Below are positions 1-7,562 of a DNA stretch of 64,000 bases, one piece after another. Origin of the DNA: Streptomyces spororaveus (GTDB lineage Bacteria > Actinomycetota > Actinomycetes > Streptomycetales > Streptomycetaceae); the NCBI RefSeq assembly GCF_016755875.1, contig NZ_BNED01000005.1:992001-1056000 (forward strand). The letters run 5' to 3'. The notes beneath the pieces were generated by a model. The model ran no database searches, was not told the DNA's origin, and saw nothing but the letters and a program-made list of their open reading frames with translations. Every line of letters begins with the position of its first letter. Position 1 is the first letter of the stretch. A program made the position numbers and the translations under genes.

Positions 1-1182
1 GTCCTCATCGATCCCAAAGACGTGACCGTGGCCGTGATCGTCCACCACCGCCCGCCGGTCGGTGCCGGGAGCCGTTTCGGCGTGTTCTTCGAGGTCTGCC
101 GGTGGTCGGGACAGCCGGAGGTGATGGAGCCGTACCGGTGCGACGACATGGGCTGGTACCCGCTGGAGGGCGGGCTGGCGGAGCCGATCGTGGCGTACTG
201 CCGGGCCGGCCTGGACGCCTACCGTGCCGGGCTGCCCGCAGCCGTCCACTTCCAGGAGCCGGGCGACGTGATCCCCTACGCGGCCCAGGGCCCCGACCGC
301 ACCCTTCTGCTGCCCGGCCCATCCGTCGACGGGCCCGGACTCCCCCACAAGCTGCGGGAGTTCGCCGAGCGGGCCGTGGGCCGGATCACCGGAGCCGAGG
401 ACGTCTCCTGGGTACGGACCGGGAGCAGGGTCTGGCGGATCACCGGTGCCGGCGGGGGCACCTGGTACCTCAAGCGGCACCGGGGGGCCAAGTTCCATGA
501 CAGGGAGGTTGCCGCGCTCCGGGCGTGGGCACCGGTACTCGGTGCGAAGGCCCCGCGGCTGGTCGCGGCCGACCGCCAGGCGCAGGCGATCGTTGTCACG
601 GCGCTCACCGGTCGGCCGCTGCACGGCATGGCCCTGGATCCGGCGACGGAGGTACAGGTTCAGCACGGTCTGGGGCGCCTGGCAGCCGCCTTGCACGGCG
701 CCGCTCCCGCGCAGCCCGCGGTCCCTTCCCCGGCGCTGGCCAAGATCGAGCGGCACCTGAGAGCGGCCGGACCGTACCTGCCCGTCGGCGACGAGGACCT
801 GGTCCTCGCTCTGGCCCGCGCGTACGCGGACCTGCCCACGCCTCCCGCCGTGCCGACACACGGGGACCTGCAGTACCGCAACGTTCTGATCAGCGACGAC
901 GGCGATCAGCTGCTGCTGGATTTCGAGCGCTCCGAGTACGCGTCCGCCACCCGGGACATGGTGCGGCTCTCCGACACCTGGACCGGCCGAGACGACCTGA
1001 GGGCCGCGTTCCTAGACGGGTACGGCAGGCTGCTCGACCCGGACGAGGAGCTGCGCCTGGACTGCGAGGCGGCCTTCGACGCGGTCTCGGGCATCGCCTA
1101 CGGCATGTCGCACGGCGACCCCGAGGTCACCGAACGCGGACGCCGGACCCTGCTGCGCCTCCACACCGCCCGCCGCCCGTAA
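1..1182 (+). CDS. Nudix domain (C-terminal part) fused to aminoglycoside-phosphotransferase-like domain, 5' partial
   Basis: The frame is open to the left edge, so the true start and the Nudix box itself lie outside the window. The first ~90 residues match the C-terminal half of a Nudix fold (VFFEVCRWSGQP..EP..C, W-PL). From about residue 130 an APH/choline-kinase fold follows: ATP-site lysine region WYLKRHRG, catalytic loop THGDLQYRNVL (HGD...N) and metal-binding DFE in LLLDFERSE. A small-molecule phosphotransferase coupled to nucleotide clean-up is inferred; the substrate is unknown. It heads a same-strand run down to the hemC fragment, and the next gene starts 38 bp after its stop. A stand-alone APH start at an internal GTG is possible but less likely because the Nudix part is continuous with it. 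Confidence 0.75.
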   Translation, partial: VLIDPKDVTVAVIVHHRPPVGAGSRFGVFFEVCRWSGQPEVMEPYRCDDMGWYPLEGGLAEPIVAYCRAGLDAYRAGLPAAVHFQEPGDVIPYAAQGPDRTLLLPGPSVDGPGLPHKLREFAERAVGRITGAEDVSWVRTGSRVWRITGAGGGTWYLKRHRGAKFHDREVAALRAWAPVLGAKAPRLVAADRQAQAIVVTALTGRPLHGMALDPATEVQVQHGLGRLAAALHGAAPAQPAVPSPALAKIERHLRAAGPYLPVGDEDLVLALARAYADLPTPPAVPTHGDLQYRNVLISDDGDQLLLDFERSEYASATRDMVRLSDTWTGRDDLRAAFLDGYGRLLDPDEELRLDCEAAFDAVSGIAYGMSHGDPEVTERGRRTLLRLHTARRP

Positions 1183-1220
1183 CCCCGACCGGAGCCCCGC
1201 TTTCGAGGAAGGAACACGGT

Positions 1221-1700
1221 ATGTCCCAGCCCCGCCTGGCCACACCCGCCGACGCGCCGGAGATCTCCCGCCTGCGCTCGGAGAACATCCTGTCTGAGCC
1301 CCTGGACCCGCTCTGGCTGAACCGGTGCACAGGCCAGCTCGCCGAACGCCTCGCATCCGGAGGCGACGCGCGCGCCTACGTCGTCGACGCCCCCGACGGC
1401 CGCCTGGCCAGCTGCGCCCTGGGTCTCGTCCACAAGGTCCTGCCGGCCCCCAAGTACCCGAAGGGGCTTGCCGTACGGATCCACGCGGTGGCCACCGACC
1501 CCGATCACCGGCGCCGTGGCCACGCCAAGGCCGCGCTCACCGCGCTCCTGGACCATCTGGAAGCCGAAGGGGTCACCCTCTACGAGCTGTACGCGAACGA
1601 GGGCTCGACCCCGCTCTACGAAGGGCTCGGATTCGCGAGTAATCGGATGCTAATGCGGATGACCCGCTTCGCCGTCCCGCTCGACGGGAGGGCATCGTGA
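1221..1700 (+). CDS. GNAT family N-acetyltransferase
   Basis: This 159-residue protein has the GNAT acetyl-CoA motif A (VATDPDHRRRGHAKAAL) and the C-terminal NEGSTPLYEGLGF block, so it should transfer an acetyl group from acetyl-CoA to an amine in the cytoplasm. The ATG at 1221 is preceded by a GAGGAAGG Shine-Dalgarno sequence, which fixes the start within a longer open frame. Its stop overlaps the next GTG by 4 bp (GTGA), so it is translationally coupled to the following Nudix gene. The acceptor is unknown; position in a run of modifying and detoxifying enzymes suggests a small molecule rather than a ribosomal protein. Confidence 0.85.
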   Translation: MSQPRLATPADAPEISRLRSENILSEPLDPLWLNRCTGQLAERLASGGDARAYVVDAPDGRLASCALGLVHKVLPAPKYPKGLAVRIHAVATDPDHRRRGHAKAALTALLDHLEAEGVTLYELYANEGSTPLYEGLGFASNRMLMRMTRFAVPLDGRAS

Positions 1701-2203
1701 GCGGCACTTCTTGGCTGCCTCCGGAGGAGTTCGCCGCGACGCTCCCCAAGGCCACGGTCTTCGGCGCGGTGTTCTTCACCGACGAGGCCGACCGGCCCGT
1801 CCATCTCCGCGCCACGTACACCACTACCCATCCGTGGCAGTGGCCGGGCGGGATCGCGGAAGCCGGGGAGCGGCCGTGGCAGACCGCGGTACGCGAATGC
1901 CGGGAAGAGACCGCGCTGGAGCTGGCTGGACCACCCCGGCTGCTCGCCGCCGTGTTCGGACTGCCCGGAGCCGCGTGGCCCCTGAGCACGGTGGGCTTCG
2001 TGTTCGACGGCGGCCGGCTCACCGCGGCGCAGCTCGAAGGGATCGTGCTGGACCCGGCCGAGCACGACGAGGTCCGGGCGCTGGCGGTAGCCGACTGGGA
2101 ACCGCTCATGCCGGGCCGGGACTTCGCCCGGCTGCAAGCGGTCATGGCGGCCCGGGAGTCGGGTGTGCCCGTGTACTTCGATGCCTGGGACTGGGAGAAG
2201 TAG
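1697..2203 (+). CDS. Nudix hydrolase
   Basis: A 168-residue protein with a recognisable Nudix box, G-I-A-E-A-G-E followed by seven residues and RECREETAL. The usual EExGU glycine is alanine, a tolerated variation. Such enzymes cleave nucleoside diphosphates linked to another group; the substrate is not deducible. It starts at a GTG overlapping the GNAT stop (GTGA), and its stop is immediately followed by the ATG of the VanX-like gene at 2204, so it is part of a tightly coupled operon. It is the second of three Nudix domains in the first 4 kb. Confidence 0.85.
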   Translation: MSGTSWLPPEEFAATLPKATVFGAVFFTDEADRPVHLRATYTTTHPWQWPGGIAEAGERPWQTAVRECREETALELAGPPRLLAAVFGLPGAAWPLSTVGFVFDGGRLTAAQLEGIVLDPAEHDEVRALAVADWEPLMPGRDFARLQAVMAARESGVPVYFDAWDWEK

Positions 2204-2860
2204 ATGAGCATCGTGCTGATGTCCGATCCGAAGGTGGCTGCGATCCCCGTGGCCGACAACGGCGAGCGGCTGACCGACATCCGCGCCGGCGAGCACTTCC
2301 TGGTCGACGACCGTCGCCGCGACGCGGCAGGTGCCTTCGCCCTGCTCCGCTCCGGGGTCGTGGACCGGCTCCTGCACGCCCAGGGGCTGCTGCCGGACGG
2401 GCTGCGCCTCCTGATCGTCGAGGGGTACCGTCCGCCGAACCTGCAAACGCGGTACTTCCAGCAGTACACCGATCAGCTCCGGGTGGCCTACCCGGCATGG
2501 ACGGAGGAGGAACTGCGGGCCGGGGCGAGCCGGTACGTCTCACCGCCGGAGATCGCCCCGCACAGCGCGGGCGCGGCCGTCGACCTGACCCTCGTCGACG
2601 CGGAGGGCTCCGAGCTAGACATGGGCACCCGCGTGAACGCGACCCCGGAGGAGAGCGCGGGCGCCTGCTACACGCTCGCCGACACCATCACCCGCCAAGC
2701 CCGGCTCCACCGCACCGTCCTCAGCGACGCCCTGACCAGCACGGGCCTCGTGAACTACGGGAGCGAGTGGTGGCACTGGTCATTCGGAGACCGGTACTGG
2801 GCCCTGATGTCGGGCCGCTCGACCGCCCTGTACGGACGGACCGTCCCGCACCCGGCCTGA
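2204..2860 (+). CDS. VanX-like D-alanyl-D-alanine dipeptidase (peptidase M15 family)
   Basis: The 218 residues carry the M15D zinc site: PHSAGAAVDLTL (the H-x(6)-D metal ligands of the SxHxxGxAxD signature), EWWHWSFGDRYW (catalytic Glu and third zinc ligand His), and the upstream arginine in the EGYRPP block. VanX-type enzymes hydrolyse D-Ala-D-Ala or related dipeptides. No vanH/vanA partners are present here, so a glycopeptide-resistance role is unlikely. It may instead process a D-amino-acid dipeptide or take part in self-protection. It abuts the Nudix gene with zero spacing and precedes the methyltransferase fusion by 45 bp. Confidence 0.85.
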   Translation: MSIVLMSDPKVAAIPVADNGERLTDIRAGEHFLVDDRRRDAAGAFALLRSGVVDRLLHAQGLLPDGLRLLIVEGYRPPNLQTRYFQQYTDQLRVAYPAWTEEELRAGASRYVSPPEIAPHSAGAAVDLTLVDAEGSELDMGTRVNATPEESAGACYTLADTITRQARLHRTVLSDALTSTGLVNYGSEWWHWSFGDRYWALMSGRSTALYGRTVPHPA

Positions 2861-2905
2861 CCTCCCTGAACATCCTGAACATCCTGCTGAAGGAGCACCC
2901 CGTAC

Positions 2906-5281
2906 ATGAGTACCCCACCCACCATGCAGGGATGGCACGACCACTACGCCCGCGGCCGTGACTTCAAGCCGCTGAGCGACAAGGAGGAGGCTGCCCTCCG
3001 ACACCATCTGGCCCTCCCCCAGGACGCGGGCGCCGCGCCGGCCCTGGAACTGGGCTGTGGGACCGGTGAAGTGGCCCGGCTGCTGGCGGACGTCGGATAC
3101 CAGGTAACCGCGGTGGACTGGGCCCAGGCCGCCGTCGACCGCGCCGAAGCCAACCCGTCGCAGGCCATCACCTACCACCAGCTCGACATCACCAGCGGCG
3201 ACCTCGCCTCCCTCACCCCGGGCGGCGAGGGGTTCCGGGTCATCATCCTGCGCCGGACCCTGGCCCACCTGCCCGACCGGACCCGCACCGTCGCCGAACT
3301 CGCAGCCCTCCTTCAGCCCGAGGGCACGCTGTGCGTGATCACCCCGCACGCCGACCGATTCCCGGAAAAGCTGCGCGGGATCTGCCTGGACGACGCCGAG
3401 ATCGACCTGCTCTGCGACGGCTGGGAGTACGTCGAGCGCGTCGAGGCCGGCGACTCCACGGTCCTGTTGCTGCGCGGTCCGAAGACCGGCGCCGTCGTCT
3501 ACGGGGAGAAGCGGACGCCGACGCCGGTGGCGATGGCCGGCGTCGCGGTCGTCGTCACCAACACCCACGGGCAGCTCCTCCTCGGCTGGAACAACGCCCG
3601 CACCATGTGGGAGCTCCCGGCCGGGAAAGTTGAGCCGGGAGAGCCGTTCCAGGTCACGGCGGTAAGAGAGTTGGAGGAGGAGTCCGGACTGGTCGCCCGC
3701 CCGGAGGCGGTGATGCTGCTGGGCACCCTGTGCGACGCCACCCACGGAGGCTTCACCCGCGTCACCGAGGTCGCCCGGCTCACCGACTACACCAGCGAGC
3801 CCGCGGTGCGGGAGCTCGACCTGTCCCGTTGGGAATGGCACAACCTGTCCGACCTGCGGAGCCTGCCGCAGCCGCTGTTCACGGCCAGCGCCCAGGCCGT
3901 GAACGTCGTCTGGCCCGGCCTGCTGCCCCACGTGCCGGCCGCCCACCACACCCCGCGCCCCGCTGGCACCATCACGCTCGGGTTCGGGGAGCCGCCAAGC
4001 GCCCTGCGGCTGCGCGAACAGCTCGTGCGCGAGCTGACCGAGGCAGGCTGGACCGACACCCCTGATCTCCGGCGGGCCTTCACCGTCGTGCCCCGCCAGG
4101 CCTTCCTGCCCGAGCAGCCCCTGGACCGGGCGTATGCCAACGAGGCGGTGGCGACCGTCTTCGACGAAGTGACCGGCCGGTCGATGAGCTCGGTGTCCCA
4201 GCCCGAGATGCAGGCCCGCATGCTCCGCGAAGCCGCTCTTCGGCCGGGCGACCGGGTACTGGAGATCGGGGGCGGCGGCTACAACGCGTGCCTGGCCGCC
4301 GAACTCGTCGGCCCGACGGGTTCGGTCGTGTGCGTGGAGATCGACCCCTACGTCCATGCCCGCACCGAGCGGTTCCTCGCCGAGACCGGGTACGCGGACC
4401 GCGTCCGGCTTGTCCTCGGTGACGGCACCCACGGAGCGCCCGGAGCGCTCGTTCCTGCTGAGGGCTTCGACGCGATCATGGTGACGGTCGCCGCGAACGA
4501 CGCCCCGAATGCGTGGTTCGGCCAGCTCGGCGAAGGCGGTCGTCTGGTCGTGCCGTTGCGGATCGGCGGGTTCACCCGCGCCATCGGGCTCCGCAAGGAG
4601 GCTGGTGCGCTGGCTTCCACCGGCATCAGCGTCTGCGGTTTCGTGCCGATGCAGGGCAACGGCTGGTGGGACGAGACACCCGACCCGATCGGCGAAAGCG
4701 GCTACGGCGTCCGTTGGGAGGACAGCGAGCCTTCCCCGCTCGACGGCCTCGACCGGGCCCTCACCACAGACCAGGTGGTGGAGGTACGAACCGGGGTGAC
4801 CGTCGTCGAGAACGAGTCCTTCGAGCACCTGCAACTGTGGCTGGCGACTTCGGTGTCCGGATTCTGCCGCCTGACCGGGGACCGCGAGAATCTCGGCCCT
4901 GTTCGGCTGCCGAAGAGCATGGATGCCATGGCGATGGTGTCTGCCGGCTCCCTGGCCTGCGTGGTGGTCGATCGCCTCGCCGACGACGAGTCCGGCTCCA
5001 CGCCCACCTGGGAGTTCCTCGTCCAGGGCGTCGGCCCCGACGGCAAGACCGCCGCAGACACCCTGACCGGTGCCATCCACGCCTGGGACCGGGGGCTCCG
5101 CGGCCGCGCCACCCCCGCATTGACGATCCTGCCCGCGGGGACACCCGACAGTCTGCTGCCCGCCGGCGACATCGTCGAGAAGCCCCAGACGCGCATCGTG
5201 ACTGGCTGGACTGGGCGTGACGGCGCCGCCGATCCGGGCGTTGGGCAGGACTCGGCGAGGGAAGGGGAGACCGGGCGGTGA
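2906..5281 (+). CDS. Three-domain fusion: SAM methyltransferase - Nudix hydrolase - protein-isoaspartyl-type methyltransferase
   Basis: 791 residues, three domains in order. Residues ~10-195 form a class I SAM methyltransferase with motif I LELGCGTGE (47-55). Residues ~205-345 are a complete Nudix domain with box GKVEPGE...RELEEESGL. From ~350 to the end is a PCMT-like methyltransferase with AFTVVPRQAFLPE, the loop SSVSQPEMQARML and motif I VLEIGGGGYNACLAAEL (~450), plus a ~160-residue tail (SGFCRLTGDRENLGP). The last part resembles the PCMT-like enzymes of FxLD-type lanthipeptide systems, but no precursor gene was found nearby. The ATG at 2906 follows an AAGGAG sequence. Its TGA overlaps the next GTG (GTGA). 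The fusion order is unusual and the joint substrate is unknown. Confidence 0.85.
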   Translation: MSTPPTMQGWHDHYARGRDFKPLSDKEEAALRHHLALPQDAGAAPALELGCGTGEVARLLADVGYQVTAVDWAQAAVDRAEANPSQAITYHQLDITSGDLASLTPGGEGFRVIILRRTLAHLPDRTRTVAELAALLQPEGTLCVITPHADRFPEKLRGICLDDAEIDLLCDGWEYVERVEAGDSTVLLLRGPKTGAVVYGEKRTPTPVAMAGVAVVVTNTHGQLLLGWNNARTMWELPAGKVEPGEPFQVTAVRELEEESGLVARPEAVMLLGTLCDATHGGFTRVTEVARLTDYTSEPAVRELDLSRWEWHNLSDLRSLPQPLFTASAQAVNVVWPGLLPHVPAAHHTPRPAGTITLGFGEPPSALRLREQLVRELTEAGWTDTPDLRRAFTVVPRQAFLPEQPLDRAYANEAVATVFDEVTGRSMSSVSQPEMQARMLREAALRPGDRVLEIGGGGYNACLAAELVGPTGSVVCVEIDPYVHARTERFLAETGYADRVRLVLGDGTHGAPGALVPAEGFDAIMVTVAANDAPNAWFGQLGEGGRLVVPLRIGGFTRAIGLRKEAGALASTGISVCGFVPMQGNGWWDETPDPIGESGYGVRWEDSEPSPLDGLDRALTTDQVVEVRTGVTVVENESFEHLQLWLATSVSGFCRLTGDRENLGPVRLPKSMDAMAMVSAGSLACVVVDRLADDESGSTPTWEFLVQGVGPDGKTAADTLTGAIHAWDRGLRGRATPALTILPAGTPDSLLPAGDIVEKPQTRIVTGWTGRDGAADPGVGQDSAREGETGR

Positions 5282-5835
5282 TCATCTGGGTCAACGGGGC
5301 GTTCGGCGCCGGCAAGTCGACACCGGCCGTTGGGCTTCGCGAGGCGTTGAGCGGATCGGTCATCGCAGACCCGGAGGACGTCGGCGCGCTCCTTCGCCAG
5401 AGCATGGCCGGCCACCCCCGAAGGGTGCGCGACTACCAGGACTACGCCGCCTGGCGGCGTCTGACCACCCGCCTCGTCGCCGAGCTCCATGAGCTCGCCG
5501 CCGGGCCTGTGATCGTCCCGATGACCGTCCTCAACCCCGCTTACGCGGCCGAGGTGTTCGGGCCGCTCTCCGAGCTGGGGACGCCCTTCCACCACGTGGT
5601 GCTCCACGCCGGTCCCGATCAGCTCGAAGCGCGTATCGAAGCGAGCTGCGAGTACCCGGGTGAAGAGGAGCGCAGCGAGGCCGTCCGCTCCCACCGGCGC
5701 CGACGGGCCGCCGACTACGGCCAGGCCGCGGCTGCCTGGCTGCACGCCGCCGCCTCGCACGTCATCGACACCAGCCACCTCACCCCCGGACAGACCCTCC
5801 ACACCGTCCTCGCTCACCTCCCCGTCATCCCCTGA
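5278..5835 (+). CDS. TmrB-like P-loop ATP-binding protein
   Basis: A 185-residue P-loop protein beginning MIIWVNGAFGAGKST (Walker A GAFGAGKST, residues 7-15). The layout matches TmrB, the tunicamycin-resistance protein of Bacillus: IIWxNGAFGxGK, then a D-P-E block, Y-x(2)-W-R, and the hydrophobic strand VIVPMTVLNPAY. TmrB binds ATP and lowers sensitivity to tunicamycin by a mechanism not fully known. A broader AAA_33/zeta-kinase assignment is the alternative. It starts at a GTG overlapping the preceding stop, so it is translationally coupled, and it ends 19 bp before the hemC fragment. Confidence 0.8.
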   Translation: MIIWVNGAFGAGKSTPAVGLREALSGSVIADPEDVGALLRQSMAGHPRRVRDYQDYAAWRRLTTRLVAELHELAAGPVIVPMTVLNPAYAAEVFGPLSELGTPFHHVVLHAGPDQLEARIEASCEYPGEEERSEAVRSHRRRRAADYGQAAAAWLHAAASHVIDTSHLTPGQTLHTVLAHLPVIP

Positions 5836-5854
5836 ACACCCGGAGATCCGCACC

Positions 5855-6046
5855 ATGACCACCCTCGTGACCCGTGCCGTCCGGCTCGGAACCCGGCCGA
5901 GCCCCATGGCGATGGAGCAGACCGGCCGCTTCGCCGACACCTTCCGCACCCGGCACCCCGGCACCACCCTCGACATCATCAAGATCACCAGCGAGGGCGA
6001 CGCCCACCGCGGACCGCTCTCCCAGATCGGCGGCAAAGGCGCCTTC
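5855..6046 (+). pseudogene. hemC: Hydroxymethylbilane synthase paralogue, 5' part, cut by the genomic island
   Basis: ATG at 5855 behind a GGAG site opens a frame with the porphobilinogen deaminase start RLGTRPSPMAMEQTGRF, then ITSEGDAHRGPLSQIGGKGAF. Homology stops exactly at GGKGAF (codon ending 6046). The frame then reads three unrelated codons and stops at 6058. The rest of the protein resumes at 49943 in the same orientation and in frame with this part if the repeat AAGG(C/A)GCCTTC is collapsed to one copy. The intact gene would make hydroxymethylbilane from porphobilinogen. Because it sits in an accessory cluster, a separate housekeeping hemC is expected elsewhere. Confidence 0.85.
6036..6046 (+). 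repeat. Left attachment repeat of the island (attL-type, AAGGCGCCTTC)
   Basis: AAGGCGCCTTC ends exactly where hemC homology is lost. The first ten bases (6036-6045) form a perfect palindrome, AAGGCGCCTT, the kind of inverted core a tyrosine recombinase binds. An imperfect direct copy (one C-to-A change) lies at 49932-49942, where hemC homology resumes. Imperfect flanking direct repeats are characteristic of GInt islands. Confidence 0.75.
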
Positions 6047-6101
6047 TGTCTACGGTGACCGTGTTGTCAGAGGTCGTGTTGCCGTACGTGAGGCGTGCGT
6101 T

Positions 6102-7562
6102 GTGGACGAGTGGCAGCTGTTCTGGACCGGCGCGGACGTTGTGGCGCCGGCGTCAGAAGCTGGTGTTCTTGACGGCTGGGAGGGTCTCGCAGCGCGCGAG
6201 AGCCAGCTAGGGATTCGTACGGGGCAGCCAATCCTTCTTTCGCCTGCGGGACGGGTCGACCCGCGGCTGAGCCGGATTTTCAAGTCGCACTACTTCGCTC
6301 GGAAGTCCGAGGGGACTCGGCAGACGTATGCCCCCTGCTACCGCGTGTTCTTCACCTTCCTGTGGCAGCGGGGCCTTAACTGGGACGAAGCAACCCCAGA
6401 GGACCTGGAGGACTGGGAGGACTGGCGTTTGCGAGGGCTGGGCAACCGGAACACGATCACGGGGTCAACGTGGGGCAAGGAACTTGCGGCTCTGCGCTTG
6501 CTCTATGACATCGCGAGGAAGCTGAGGTTCGTCGCGGACAGTCCGGTGCTTCTGAGGTCGTTCGTCCTGCCGGACGGAACTATGGTGGAGTCGGCGGAGC
6601 TGGCTCCCGCTGATGTGCGCGGCTCGGACGTGAAGTGGCTGACGCCACGGGCCTACAGGCTGTGGCGGGACGTTGGTCTGGGCGGGATGCTTTCGGATGG
6701 TCTGGAGAATCCGAGCTGGCCGGGCCGCAACGACGCCCGGGACACGTCGTACGCGGACCTCGTGTACTCCTCCGGGCTCCGGCGCAGGGAGGGCGGAACG
6801 CTGCTCCTCGCGGAGCTGCCAGAGCTGACTGACCGGCGATACTACGCCGGCAAAGTGGGAACGGCTGTCGCAAAGCGCGCCGGCCGTACCTACTACGCCA
6901 GCCACGGCGCGCTACGGACGGTGGAGTACTACCGGCTGTCCACGCGGGCCCAGGCCGTAAGGCGGGCTCAAATGCGGGGACTGTACGAGCAGGTGCCGGA
7001 CAAGCGGATCCTGGAAGAGGTCACGCGCCGGCGGATCGCTCGCTGGTCGGAGCCCGACGGCAGACTCGGCCAGGCCCACCTGGACAAGCTGAATGTCCGC
7101 CAGCGCATGAAGCTCTTCGTCCGCGCGGCTGACGGGCTGGAGCCGGCCATGGTGTGGCTGACCGAGTCGGGCATGCCGATGGCCTACCGCAGCTGGACCA
7201 AGACCTTCGAACGGGCCAGCGAACGGTGTGCCGCGATGGGGCTCACGGTGTTCGCGACCCCGCACATGCTGCGCCATTCCATGGCCTTGCGAATGCTTCT
7301 GGCCCTCAACCATGCACTGGACCGGCGTCTGGGACTGACGCCCGGTGAACGGCGCCGGTACGAGGAGGCTTATGGGACGGTCTGGTCGATGGTGAAGGAC
7401 CTGCTCGGACACCTGTCGGAGGAGACTACGAAGGCCATCTACCTAGAGCCGGTCCGCGGGCTCCAGCTGGAGACGCTGCTCAACGATGAGGACCATCCGG
7501 TGAACGACCTGATGCTGAGCGAACTGGCCCGGCGAACCGGCCTGATCTTGGACGCCGTGTGA
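6102..7562 (+). CDS. GinA-like tyrosine recombinase (first integrase of the trio)
   Basis: 486 residues. GTG 6102 is the first in-frame start after the hemC junction and has GAGG 8 bp upstream. The N-terminal half holds a SAM-like core-binding region (SHYFARKSEGTRQTYAPCY). The catalytic domain shows the full tyrosine recombinase set: Arg in YSSGLRRREGGTLLL, HMLRH in TPHMLRHSMALRML, and GHLSEETTKAIY with the nucleophilic Tyr. It should cut and rejoin DNA at the island ends with its partners. The stop overlaps the next start (GTGTGA), so the three recombinases are translationally coupled. The leader fused to it from the hemC frame is an artefact of the insertion. Confidence 0.85.
   Translation: MDEWQLFWTGADVVAPASEAGVLDGWEGLAARESQLGIRTGQPILLSPAGRVDPRLSRIFKSHYFARKSEGTRQTYAPCYRVFFTFLWQRGLNWDEATPEDLEDWEDWRLRGLGNRNTITGSTWGKELAALRLLYDIARKLRFVADSPVLLRSFVLPDGTMVESAELAPADVRGSDVKWLTPRAYRLWRDVGLGGMLSDGLENPSWPGRNDARDTSYADLVYSSGLRRREGGTLLLAELPELTDRRYYAGKVGTAVAKRAGRTYYASHGALRTVEYYRLSTRAQAVRRAQMRGLYEQVPDKRILEEVTRRRIARWSEPDGRLGQAHLDKLNVRQRMKLFVRAADGLEPAMVWLTESGMPMAYRSWTKTFERASERCAAMGLTVFATPHMLRHSMALRMLLALNHALDRRLGLTPGERRRYEEAYGTVWSMVKDLLGHLSEETTKAIYLEPVRGLQLETLLNDEDHPVNDLMLSELARRTGLILDAV

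Noticed and set aside
2780..5080. A 766-codon open frame on the minus strand across the methyltransferase fusion.
   Set aside because: Antisense shadow of a GC-rich gene; no domains, and the plus-strand product has three recognisable domains.
2860..6058. A possible FxLD-type lanthipeptide precursor near the PCMT-like domain.
   Set aside because: No short ORF with a ribosome site and a suitable core was found, and no lanthionine synthetase is present.
6036..6060. A tRNA attachment site at the island edge.
   Set aside because: No tRNA-like sequence is seen; the junction is within hemC codons.
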